In this document: piece by piece, positions 52,711-64,000 of the stretch
Position numbering within the stretch: the stretch's first letter is position 1
Layout of the letters: the number at the start of each line of letters is the position of its first letter
Source: Apostichopus japonicus
Lineage: Eukaryota; Echinodermata; Holothuroidea; Aspidochirotida; Stichopodidae
Assembly: GCF_037975245.1 (NCBI RefSeq)
Contig: NC_092564.1
Span: forward strand, 16,127,984 to 16,191,983
Reading direction: 5' to 3'
DNA: 64,000 bases
The notes under the pieces: generated by a model
What the model was told of the DNA's origin: nothing
Databases searched by the model: none
The model's input: only the letters and a program-made list of their open reading frames with translations
Translations under genes and position numbers: made by a program

Positions 52711-54713
52711 AAGATTTCATTGGAAAGTTGACACTGCAAATTCTGCTACTCCTCTTGTTGGGGGCGGGGGGAGGGGGGCGCTGAGGAAATAGGAAAGGTC
52801 ACAAGAGATGGGAAAGAGCAAACTTCTTAGATGGGATATTACATCTGAACATTATAAAGTGTTTTTCAGATGTTGGCTAAAGAAAGCATTTTAAAAATAG
52901 CTGTCGCATAGTAAAAGGCACTTCTCCATGCCTATTGTGCAGTATCCAGAGTTGTTTTTAATAGGCTGACGACGCGCAAGTTTGTTATTATTAGTAAATG
53001 GCTCGCTTGCGCGGAAAAGATGAAGCAATTTGTAAACTTGGGACTCAATTGGAAGAGATTTACCAAGGCTATCAGGAATGTTTTAAGCCAAAAGTGTGCC
53101 GGGTAGATGCTGATGGCGAGGTCCTTTACGATGACGTAAAGGGTTAGCGGTATTTTTGTTATTTATGCAATAATGTTTTACCGGCAGTTAGAGGTTAACC
53201 AGTGCGATGAAAGAGAAAAATGAAAGGGAGCTATTTTAGTCATCGTCTGATTACTGTGGTTAAGTGAGACAGGGATAATCAGATATTATCAACGGATGTA
53301 GTCTTCGAGATTTAGTTTGTTTTGGAAGCCATGAAAATTAAGAATCCTGCAAACATTGCTTTATTTAAACACCTCCTCACCGAATTAAATAGAATTTAGC
53401 TAACGAATGTACCGTGAAGTGTTCGAAAAGTCATGTGGAATGCCAGTATCCTATTTTCTTCCGTACATTATGCGAAATGTTGTCGTCCAGGAAAATCGAA
53501 CGAGACTTAAAAATGAGACCAACTTTTATATTTAGGTAGGGGGTGATAGTCGAAAGTAAAGAAACCGTGAAACAGTTGAATAATTTGGGAAGATATTTGT
53601 GGTGTCCGTTTTAAAAAGACAAAACAGGAGCATGAATGCGATGAAGAATAACTTCATACCTCAGACACTCTATCTTGAGGGGATACGGTTCCTTGACTGC
53701 AAAGTTCTCCTCATAAATGAAGGTATTAATTGAGTATTATGTTTATCCGCCATCAAGGGATCTATGAGCCAGCATCGACTTCTGAAAACAAAACTCCTCG
53801 TCTCATGTCTTCGGAGGTACGAGAGAGAGACGTCGAGATATTGACTGTTTGTCTTGACGCATCTTTACAACCTCATTAGCATGTATTCCTCTCGACATAA
53901 ATCCCCTCATGTGCCTAGCTTTTCTGGTTTTTTCTTTCTCTTTATTTCTTGTCTTTTACTCCCTTCTTAAATGTAATTATTCATACCTTTAGTTAAAGGG
54001 CAAATTTCTTTTTTTTACTTCTGCCTTAGTCTTGCATTTATTTTCTCATGTTTTCGTCGAGGGTTATATTTACACACACATATCCTCCACGGAAACCTTC
54101 CGTGTGATATGGTTCATCTTGGAAATAGAGGATGATGCATACCAAATAATAAAATGCCAATAAACAGCTGAAGGCCCTGCAAATTTATTAACGATTCAAT
54201 TACGGTGCAGTAGTAATGCAGGTCTAGAAGGCCCTGGCGGCTCTTAAAGCAGATAGGTCAAAGAAATTAATTATATTTTGCTTTACATCAATCACAAGGT
54301 TAAAAACCATCTCAGACAGATGAGGATGGCGGGGGAGAGTCCTAGTGTTTTTTTCTTTGGAACATCACGTAGTAGATCTCGAAAAGTAAATGAAAAGCGA
54401 GTAAAACCGGGGAGCGTGGTTAGTAGAGGAAAGAAGGGATGAGAGATGTTTGACGATAACATTTTTAATTAACTGTTTTGATTTCAGGCGTCGTAGTCTC
54501 TAAGAAATGAAAGATATGATGCAGCAGGACAACTTACACAACAATCAGCTTCTGTCAGTCAGTTTCAAATTTTTAGACAGTTTTACGAAACCAACATTTG
54601 GAAGTATTACAGTACTGGGATAACTCCTAAGACTGTAGATAGTCAATGTAAGATAATCATCGAATTACCAGAGTAGTGTAAGAAGATTGTGCAATATCCT
54701 ATGACAACAGGGG

Positions 54714-54770
54714 GAAGGTGGGGGTAGGTGGAGGGGGGGAGTTGTGGGAAGGTGGGGGAGGTGGGGGATG
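54714..54770 (+). repeat. G-rich tract with quadruplex pattern
   Basis: More than six runs of three to seven G are separated by short A/T-containing spacers, including GGTGGGGGAGGTGGGGG. It fits the quadruplex motif and is also a small imperfect tandem repeat. Confidence 0.8.
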
Positions 54771-57700
54771 TAATTAAGAATTTATATAGAGTTATGCATT
54801 GTTCAAGGGTGTGGTCAGCATGGCTGCTTTCAAGAACAGAGAAGGCCCCTGGAAGTGTTATTCCAAGACTTTTTGTCAAAGTTATGAAGATTTCATCCAG
54901 CCTGTGTCATGGTTTGTCAGTAGTTGTCCTCATTGTTGAAAGAATTTCTATAGGTGGTTCAAGAATTAGGCTTAGAGGTTTGGTAGGAAACGGTTTGCCA
55001 CCCGGTGAAGGAATATTAACTTGTAACGTTCTTACATATTAACGTTCTTACATGAAGATATGTTAAAACTCATCTATATTTATTGTTGCCTACTACAAAT
55101 ATTCATATTAATCTAGGTTGTACTTCTAGTTGTATGTACCCCACCCCCCCCCCCCCCATTTAAAAAAATGTCTTGGAAGTCTGTATCCTTCTTCAGGAGT
55201 TGCTTCAATCTTCTTTAGGCGTTGCTAACATTCCAAAATCTCTGTTTGTGTTGGATATGGTTTGTCGCTTGGCTGGTATATATTACTTTTTCTTGCATCG
55301 AGGAAACAAGGGCTGTCTCTTTGATATATTTGTTTACTTTATCGGGAATTCTCCCAGTGTGAAATGACAGAGGAAGCTGGGCCACAAATTATGTGAGTAG
55401 GGTCACCTGGGTCAGTGGTTGTAAAAGTCAGTGGTGATAAAGTTCATCACCACCACCCAAGGCAAAATGTTTGAGCAGCAAATATTTAGACAACTTCTTG
55501 AAGGTGGTGTCTCACTCATTTTACCTGCCAGTTTGTTCATAATTATCACATTCTTCATGATCTTCTAAAAGTAGGAATAACTGTACCACATATTGAAGTG
55601 TGTACCCTCATAAATCTGTCTCCTCTTTAGTCTTTAGGGCATCCCCTGACCTCCCTCCCTCCCCCTCCATCCAGTCCCCCTCCCCTTTCCCCTTTCCACT
55701 CATTCCATCTTTCAGTGTTACCTCAGCTGTCTCTTAAAGTACATTAGTGGTATGAATCCATCTTCCTTTTGTCGAGAGTCTTATAAATTTAAACCTCGGT
55801 TCATCAGTAGGAGTTGTTTTGCTTCTTCGTATTTATTAATGACATTAGATTTTAACTGTGCATTAAAACATTGGAATATACTCTGGCATTTCCATCTTAT
55901 TTTGCCATAATGATGTCACTCACTCTGCTTTGGCCAGATATGTTTAATTTAAAATTTAAAAAATAACTAGCTTCAGGGGAAAAAAGGCACCCCATGATAA
56001 AGTTTTTTCTCCCTGTAGTGTTTCAGAAATATTTCAGCAATGGTGGAATTGAGTCATTGGGATAACTGCCAGAAATATATTTCTTTCTTTTAGGTTAAAA
56101 AGTTACCTAGAATATTTAGTCTTGGTTTTCAGGGTTTTCCCCTTTTGTTCACCCCCCCCCCCCATTGTTGAGTTTGATAAAGAGTACAAAGTTCAAGTAC
56201 AACATGTAAATGTTCAGTCAAGTATGTTTACAAGATTTCATCTTAATGTTTAAAACTTGGAGATTTGAAGATGGAATTTAACAATCTCTAGTACACTTTA
56301 TGCCACCTATTGCTCATTTTTGTATAGCCTTTGTATAAATCTTTCAAATTGACATTTTGCAGTTGTTGCATTATACAGAGTTGAATATGTTAAAAGTATT
56401 GCGACTCACTTTGAAATCCTTTTACTTCAGCAGATAGGGTACTTAAGCATCCCTGGACAATGATGGTATTATGATTTTGCAGTCTTTTGGTGACATGTCA
56501 CTCAAAAAAAGGAGAAAAAAAGTGCTCGTACATAAAGTATATTAACGAAGCGAGGAGTTGGAGCGTTATGCGATGAATATGACATTTAAAACATTTGGAA
56601 AACATCGCCTTTTGGAAAAACTTTCATATTTGAAACTGAAACTCTCTTTCAGGGCACTTACATAGAAACATAGCTTATTATAAAGCCATTCCCAGAAGGC
56701 TTCAAAAATACCCTCCCTTTTTTTTTCATTAGGAAAGCCTCATAGAGCCAACGGTTATATTTAATGAGTAATTTAGGCAGTCAGTTAGGCAGAACCTCTC
56801 CATTTTGTTAAAGGGTTTCAATGTAAATGCCAAATATGCTAGCAAAATAATAAATGGTCACTCTGCTTGCCACCCTCACAACATTTGCCAACACTGATAC
56901 AATTAATTTTCCAATTCAACACTTAAGGCCAGAACTTCAGAGGAAAACTTTTATAGGAATTTTTAGCTCACTAAATTTTGTAGGTGGTACTGATGATCTT
57001 TAATGGGTTGCCAGTGTGAGTTGGACTAAAGTATATGTGGGGTGTATGTGGGGACTTCACACAAGGACTCTCTCAAATGCCTCTTTGGCCTACTCCTCAG
57101 ATATTTTACCGAATTTCTCGTTGAATCCAGGAGTAGATTTCAGTGAAGTTGTACTTGCCATAGGGGATACGTGTAGCTAAATAAAAAAATACATTTGTTT
57201 GATAATAAATGATTCTTAATTAAGACAAAGGGTGAGAAACATTAAGAGGTATGTTGGTGGTACTGTAGCTTTGATATAACCTAGATCATAGGTGTGAAAT
57301 GTTTCTTGTGAAAACACCTGTCAATCCTTAACTCTTAACATACAAAAAAAGAGGAAAAACTTGAGCACTGAAGGACACGTTTGTCCAAAGTAATAGGCTG
57401 GCAGGACGGAAGGAAGATCAATAGTGGTATAGCGCCCCCTGTGCCATCAGCTATGCCAGATAGTACTTGCAGGCAATTAGGGAAATACTTAAGTAACAAG
57501 GGGGTAAGTATCATAGCCCATGGACCCCTAAACGAGGTAGTTTTGTGGATTCTACACGGCCAAAGATCTCTGTCGCATGCAGAGTAAAACCGTCCAGTGA
57601 AACGTTTTTCTTTTTCCCCCTCCAAACATTTGCTGATTAAAATGCACCTCATTGACATTTACAATTGTCTTGATATGTCTGTGTACAGTTTAGATTCGTG

Positions 57701-59787
57701 ATGTGATGTTTCGTTGACTTTTCCTTGTAAGGTTGTTTCATAATGCATATTAAAGGGATCTCACGGGACCTACATTCAAATAAAACTTTTGCCATACCTT
57801 GGTTTATGTGGTAGAATCACATTGCATTCCATAAAAAAAAGGATAAAATTCTCAGCTGATCCGTCACCTTAATAGCACATAGAACAGGAAGGAAGTAAGT
57901 TAGATAAAAAAGTTGACAGGACTACAAGAGGCTGTTCAAGTTTGTTTAAGATATTTCACTCTTTATAAAAATGCATTCGGTTATCAAATATACTTCTAAA
58001 GATATATATATATACCTGAAGAGCCACATACCCATGTGTGTTTATACTGTTGATAGTGTTTAACTGAAGAGTGTGGGAGAGGAAGCCTTCAATCTGCATT
58101 ATACTACATTAAGTTTATTGCATGAAGCAGAAGGCACAGTGTCAAGGATTCAACCATTCTAACTAGCTCTATAAATATATGCACAGCCATTCATAATTTG
58201 ACATTTAAATCACCAAATGTAATGAAGAGTGATGTTATCAGTAAGGATGTGGAAAGATGGAAATTTCAGGATGAGAAAGCCAAAAGAAATATTATGTATA
58301 ATATATATAATAATATAAAACAATCCATTGAAAGATGATAAGAGGAATGAAGTGATACACAGCAGACAGTAATTTGCTTTGGGTTGGACATGTATAATAT
58401 ACCATTTGATTTGTTCATGGTAAATATCTAAGTCATTCTTTTCAGGAAGGATGGGGGGTCGGGGTGGGGTGGTTTGGTGATGTTATGTGTGAGCCTGAGA
58501 AATTGTCAGTCAAAATCAGCTGCCACTGGACATAACGTGCAAAGTTAAATGTTAGTTTCAGTGCATTTTGCGATTTATGAACAAAAGACATCATGTTGGT
58601 TAATTATGTACAAAGTAAATGGTAGTAATTACTGATAGGCCGAGTACAATCTCTATCATCATGAATCACATTCTGTTTTCCCAAAAAAATTCTGCTTTGG
58701 AATTAATTGTGAGCAAATTGATTTTCATAAACAATGACATGACAATGAAGCAAAACCCTGCTATATTCTTGAATAATTATATACTACGATTGATCATAGT
58801 GATTTGATGGATCAAATTTATAAATTTCAAAAACCAAAAACCTGTCTTATTTAATTAAGTGGATGTACACATTAATATTCCAATGTACTGTTCTGCTGGA
58901 AACTATGAAGCAATCGTCTATTAATGATTTGTAACTTCAGAGGGTACTGTAGATTTCCCCGGTGGGAATATTGATGGCGCTTTGGATCAAAGAGAGTAAA
59001 ATATACTACCATTGCGTCATTTCTTGCATATTTTGGGTCTATGAAAGAAAGCCAAAGAGATTAGTCCCTCCCTTCTCTTCTCTCTCCCTTCCCTCCCTCT
59101 TGCCCTCCCCTGTCCCCCACAAAGGTATAATGTTACATCAAAATGAACCACATGCAATCCTCACATACTGTAGACTGTTCTAATTCAATCCCCATGAGCA
59201 GCCATTGAGTGCTATTTTTAATTTGTAAGAAACAGTAGCGCAATGTTTTCTCGGCACATTATTCACACCTCACTGAAGCAGACTCTGACATGTATTATGC
59301 AGGGAATTATTTATCCGGTATCACATCCCAAAATGCTACACAAAATGGTCAAGTTGCTATACTAGTGTTAAGAATGTATAGCAGTTTTACTACACGGGAA
59401 CAATAGTATGCTACGAGAGAAAGAATTCATAGTAGCCTTCGAAAAAATGCTAACACAAGATTTCAACTCGAAAATTATTCCCTGAAATATGAGGTGAGAA
59501 TTAGGTGTCATCACTTCTGGACAAACAATTACCCAGATCTGACAATTACTGTAGATCAAGTCAGCTGCATGTGAGATGTCAAACCAGGAGACTTGAAAAA
59601 AACTACTGTTGAACACTGTATGGCCGGCCAATGGAACGTACTATTACAAGACTAATTGACCAAGAATCATTAAGTTTGATCTAATTATAATATAATATTT
59701 ATTATTAATTGTGTGGTGAAATTGGACTTAATTATTGTATTCAAAGGGGCCGGCAATGGAGGGAGGGGTGGGGGGGGGAGGAGATTC

Positions 59788-59970
59788 ATATTGCATATTA
59801 CAGGAAAGCAGGATACATACATGGTCTACAGGTCTTTCTGTGGGTTTGGGGAGGGGGAGGGATGGGAGTGTGGGAGCTGGATTATGCATATTTTCAGGAA
59901 GCATGCAGTTACCTCTGCAAGTCTTTCTGAGGGCTCCTTGCAGGTTGGGGGTGGGGGAGGGGTGCACCTC
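59788..59970 (+). repeat. Degenerate tandem duplication of ~95 bp led by G-rich tracts
   Basis: TGCATATTACAGGAAAGCA with GGTCTTTCTG at about 59791-59850 resembles TGCATATTTTCAGGAAGCA with AGTCTTTCTG at about 59885-59930. Each copy is followed by a G-rich stretch. It lies about 270-450 bp upstream of the linker exon. Confidence 0.7.
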
Positions 59971-60238
59971 TGGTACATTGGATTGCCACAATCATACCTT
60001 ACACCAAAATGATTCTATGTATTCTGACAACCTTACGTTGGATCCAACAACTTGTAGCCTCACATGTGTGATAAAGATGAAAGTTTTTGTATAAATGCAT
60101 TTGTATTTTGAAATTTGTCTTTTTGGCATGACACTAAGTCATGCCCCCCCCCCCCCACCTTTGGGGATGCAGTCAGTATCGTTTGTATTGTTCACAATTG
60201 GGAATAACCGTTCTTATCTTTCTCTCATTCCGTTTCAG

Positions 60239-60313
60239 TCACCGCCTAAAGGTGCCACCATCCCATACCGTCCCAAACCAGCTTCCACACCGGTCATGCT
60301 CCAAGGAGCACAG
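60239..60313 (+). CDS. PCBP: PCBP-family gene, start of the KH2-KH3 linker (partial CDS)
   Basis: The exon is 75 nt and encodes 25 residues in phase 0. It begins SPPKGATIPYRPKP, continues ASTPVMLQGAQ, and corresponds to the conserved post-KH2 stretch SPPKGVTIPYRPKP of human PCBP1/2. The acceptor is TTCCGTTTCAG and the donor is CAG|GTGGGT. Joined to the previous exon it reads VMLE|SPPKG. Human PCBP1/2 instead have VMLETLSQSPPKG as I recall them, so the four residues TLSQ are absent here unless a separate small exon encodes them. The following linker and the KH3 exons were not found before 64000. Confidence 0.96.
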
Positions 60314-63300
60314 GTGGGTAATTCACATGGGTTCAACACAATGCAAGACCCAGATTGGGTATGAAATATATATGTTTTTAATATTATATGCCCTGTTCAT
60401 AGTTGTTCTTTTTTTATAAACAAACAAAAAATGAATATTTCTGTTTACTCAGCATATAACAGCCAGTAGTATTGGTGTTATGGTATTTATGTTGTTACAG
60501 CAAAGTTGCATATGTGTGTATATATGTAACAGCTACTCTCATGTTAAAGCCTTGTCAAACACTTGAGGGTGTCAACTTATGAAGAGCCCCTTTTTGACAG
60601 CTTCTTTACTAATTAGCTTTAAACCAGAGGTGGGATAGCTTGCACTAGTTAGTTTTTGCAATGAAAATTGTCAAACATACATTATGCCTTGAATTGAGGA
60701 AGTCAAGATAAGAATTGGACCAGGTTGAATGTCATAAAACTGAAGGTGTTCATGGAGTGGTGCTTTCTTACTGAGTGATCAACTCTCTCTGTGATATATG
60801 CTGCTGCTGTTTAGAGAATGGTGGGTGGTAAAGGTAGGGTATAGCTAGGGTACAAGGTGGGTCTGCCATGTTATCTCCTGCATGTTTTCTTGTCACTTTA
60901 TAAAAAAAAAAAATTAAAAAAAGAAGGAAAGTCAGATCAGATTATTGGCGGCAAGGTTTTGCCGTGGTCAAGTTTTAAAAGACAAATTTAACATTGAGAG
61001 GCTTGTAGCAGCATTTTGAGTAGACTTTGTTACAATCTGGTACGTTGCAGAGGATTAGTTACAGGAAAGCTAGATCAGCTGGAAAACGAAAAAGTATGTG
61101 ACTCAAGTCCACAGAAAACGCACAGGGAATGACCAAATTTGGCAAAGATTTGCGAATCAAAAACGAAGCATTCTGTTAACTTATGTGAGACAATTGTTGT
61201 TTTTGTTTGTTAATTTTCCCCCTCCCTCCCCCACCCTTCCCCTCTCTTCCCCACCCTTCCCCTCTCTTCCCCCTCCCTTCCACCTCCCTTCCCCCTCCCT
61301 TCAACTCCCTTCCCCTCTCTTCTCACATCCCTTTTTGCCCCTTTTTACCTTTGACCAAACTTCCTTCATTACTTTGCATAATAGTGAATATATGAGTATA
61401 GTGCATATCATGCAATTAGCATGGAAACTCTCAATGAAGACCAGAATACATTCCATTCCAGTCCATTTTTGCTTACCACCTTGAAGTAAATCCTAATGCA
61501 TTTTGCTATATACTAACAGATCTCATGACTCATATCTTTAGCACAAATCACATTTTTTTCATGAGCATATGCTTCTCTGTAAAAGGGAGAAAATTTTGAG
61601 ATTACCAGGAGACTCATCTAAAGTAAGCCAACGGAATAATTGCATAAAATTACAAATATTTGGTATTCCACAAAACTAGTGCAAGTCATTTTTAATTGCA
61701 CTTTTTTTTTCTGTTTTTTTTTATATTTTTTTTTATCACAACAATCTGTATTTACATCTTGAATGCGATCTTAAAACTTGATATTGGAGAAAAGTGGATA
61801 CATTGCAAACTTTGCAAACGATCCTGGTTATAAATGCTATAAGTAGGTTAACTCCTTCCTTTGCTGGTGTAAAGAAGTAGATAAAATAGTCAAGTGTGAT
61901 GATGGACTTGGCAAATCTTACTTTTTCCATTTCAAAATTGATATGTGAGACAGATAAAATGGGGGGGGGGAGGAGGGGGGTGGGAACAAAAACGGAGATA
62001 AATATAAACACATTTTGATAATGTCAAAAATCTACCATGTACACAAAATGTCTGTTCTGGACAGTGATCAATATACTAATTTATTATCTCTTATAAGTAA
62101 ATAATAATAATAGTAATAATAACAATTAGTCAAGACGTGCTACTAATATACTACTGTAATACTTGGTCCAATTAATAATCATCGACTGACTAGCCAATAA
62201 TTTCAAGAGACATAGTTTTCAGTAGCAGGTAGCAGGTATCAAACGGAATAGATTGTAGATATTTTTTGGACTTTTTGGTTTTATAGAAGAGCGGTGCTGA
62301 CGATGAGCGATAATTAAGTTATATTAAGTTGTATTAAGTTTTGACCTCACCCCCCCCCTCATCTCTTTCTCATCCCTCACCCATGGCCATAGTCAAAGTG
62401 AACAAAAACTAACAATTACCATGAATAAAAATAAAAATATTCTATCCTCTTTCTATATTCTCCGTCAGTGTAAATGAGAAAATCGTGCTAAGATCGAAAC
62501 GTCCTTGCCATTAACTTTTACACAGCATAAATAAGCTTAAAAATTCAAAAACTTGAAACCGTATAAAACTGCCATTCATAAGTGGTACAAAAGAGAATTG
62601 GTTGTTAAAGGAATATTGCACAATTGTTCTATTTAAAGAAACTTTTCAACCGCAAACGGTAGCTTCTTTAATACTTTTGTGTACACACGGTGACTCTACC
62701 AGGGTACCGTATGGTTTTGATAAGCTGAATAATATACCACCACCTGCAGAGGGCATTATTTGCCCCCAGATGTTTTAAAGAGCAACAGCAAATTAAATAT
62801 TCCAATAAAATATCCAAAGCCAAAGCCAAAGAAAAAAAATGGCATTTTGTTCTGAAGTGTATCGATGCAGCCACCTCACATGTAAGGAATGGCCCATGAC
62901 GATGTTTCTGGACAAAACGCTTCAAGGGTGTGATGATGCGATCATTACAAAATGGTCATTATTTTTTTGCACTGAAAAACAAGTATCTTGTGATAGCAAA
63001 TTGTAATCAGAGAATGGATTGGAAAATTGCATCAATAAAAGGGAACACTGATGCCAAAGAAAAAGTTGATTTATTTCTGCTTATTTTGATAAGTACCTCG
63101 AAAATTGAGGTAATTAAATGTGATATAATGATATTGAGGCTTGGAACAAGTAATCAGACCCAAATTGAACCCAACCCTGCTGCTCTAAATTTTTACATAA
63201 TTATAATTTATAAAACAACACTTATCATGACATGCTTTCCATTTCAAAGATTATTCTGAATTTCTGATGAAGGTGAAACTCTGTAACCTTTTGTCATATA

Positions 63301-64000
63301 TTTTAAATTTGAAGATATCAATACATGTATATATGTAAATTGTCTACATACATGGTAATTCCCCCGAAAAAACCTCATAAAATTTTATAGAACGGTTGAA
63401 TGACATCAAAATTTACACACACACACGCACAAAACGAAGAAAGGAAAAGGTTTTTAAGGTTCAGATAGCATCAGAGAGCCTTTGAAACTTATTCTGAGAC
63501 AATTAAAATCTAGATCTAACAATTTTTACATGTGGTTGTTAGAAAAAGGAACTCAAATTTTTGGAAAAGGGACTGAGGATTTAGAGCGTGGTTACATTTC
63601 TACACATTACACCCTTCTCTCCATCTCAGGACTTATATGTATTTCAATGCTTGTTTGTTATTGAATATATAAATTCTGCACATTAGCTTATATGTCTATG
63701 AGTGGTAAGATGTGTTATTAGGTTTTGGCACTTAATGAGGACATACATGGTTCGTGATTGTGGTTACAAAGATTTTATGAAAAAACGTCCCTCTATGATC
63801 TTCAGAAACAGAAGTTTGTCATGTCATAGTAGTTCATGCCACTTCTGCCAAAACCCACACCTACTCTTCCCGCTCCCTCCGACCTCCCTCTCCCCTACCT
63901 GCCCCCCCCTGTCTGTCTTCCTTCCTTTACTTAAACCACTCAGTGCGACCGTGGCGTTGGTATATTTCTAAAATGGACACAGGTGCTCTTTAATGATGAA
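60314..64000 (+). other. PCBP: Downstream intron of the PCBP gene, no further exon recognised
   Basis: After the GTGGGT donor I see no sequence resembling the rest of the linker or KH3 (no third GXXG loop or NDLIGCIIGR-like stretch in any + frame). The stretch holds a C/T-rich imperfect repeat (61217-61335), T runs (about 61700-61735), G runs (61961-61980) and an AATAAT tract (62100-62125). Open frames here, such as 61098-61484 and 62930-63259, are low-complexity or unrecognised. Confidence 0.8.
61217..61335 (+). repeat. C/T-rich imperfect tandem repeat
   Basis: CCCCTCTCTTCCCCACCCTTC and close variants repeat for about 120 bp on the + strand. Open frames across it give proline/serine/leucine-rich peptides, which are a composition effect. 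Confidence 0.9.

Noticed and set aside
61098-61484. Proline/serine-rich 128-residue open frame
   Set aside because: The composition comes from a C/T-rich tandem repeat, and the frame has no domain.
60314-64000. Search for KH3 and the C-terminus of PCBP
   Set aside because: No third GXXG loop or matching strand was seen, so the exons are presumably downstream.

Overview
This 64 kb window is eukaryotic, AT-rich and almost entirely intronic. It holds the middle of one gene on the + strand: a poly(C)-binding protein (PCBP/hnRNP-E family; Drosophila relative mub), an RNA-binding protein with three KH domains. Five coding exons are recognisable, each with GT/AG borders and a polypyrimidine tract: 10136-10168, 21162-21278, 31363-31491, 51991-52119 and 60239-60313. 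All start in phase 0 and have lengths divisible by three (33, 117, 129, 129 and 75 nt). Joined in order they encode the KH1 domain from its GXXG loop onward, all of KH2, and the start of the KH2-KH3 linker. The start codon, the N-terminal half of KH1, KH3 and the stop codon were not found and presumably lie outside the window.

The organism is most plausibly a marine deuterostome invertebrate, perhaps an echinoderm. This is inferred from 8-20 kb introns, a KH2-linker junction without the extra four residues seen in vertebrate PCBPs, a tRNA-derived SINE with a TAA-type tail, a foldback element beside a minisatellite, and many G/C homopolymers. The sequence alone does not fix the species.

Layout: 1-10135 is upstream intron or 5' flank with a 278-bp tandem duplication near its start. 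10169-21161 carries a 77-bp minisatellite next to a 478-bp foldback element, a tRNA-derived SINE and a 61/63-bp minisatellite. 21279-31362 carries dispersed duplicated blocks. 31492-51990 (20.5 kb) carries a SINE-tail-like element, more dispersed blocks, a 47-bp minisatellite, a long TA tract and a degenerate triplication. 52120-60238 carries TA tracts, a SINE-like piece and a CpG-rich pocket with a small ORF. 60314-64000 is downstream intron with simple repeats only.

No bacterial-type system, CRISPR array, reverse transcriptase, transposase or second convincing protein-coding gene was found. The points most worth a second look are the 33-nt exon that splits the KH1 RNA-binding loop, the foldback-plus-minisatellite composite, the higher-order order of the 61/63-bp array, and a few CpG-rich intronic pockets with small coding-like ORFs.
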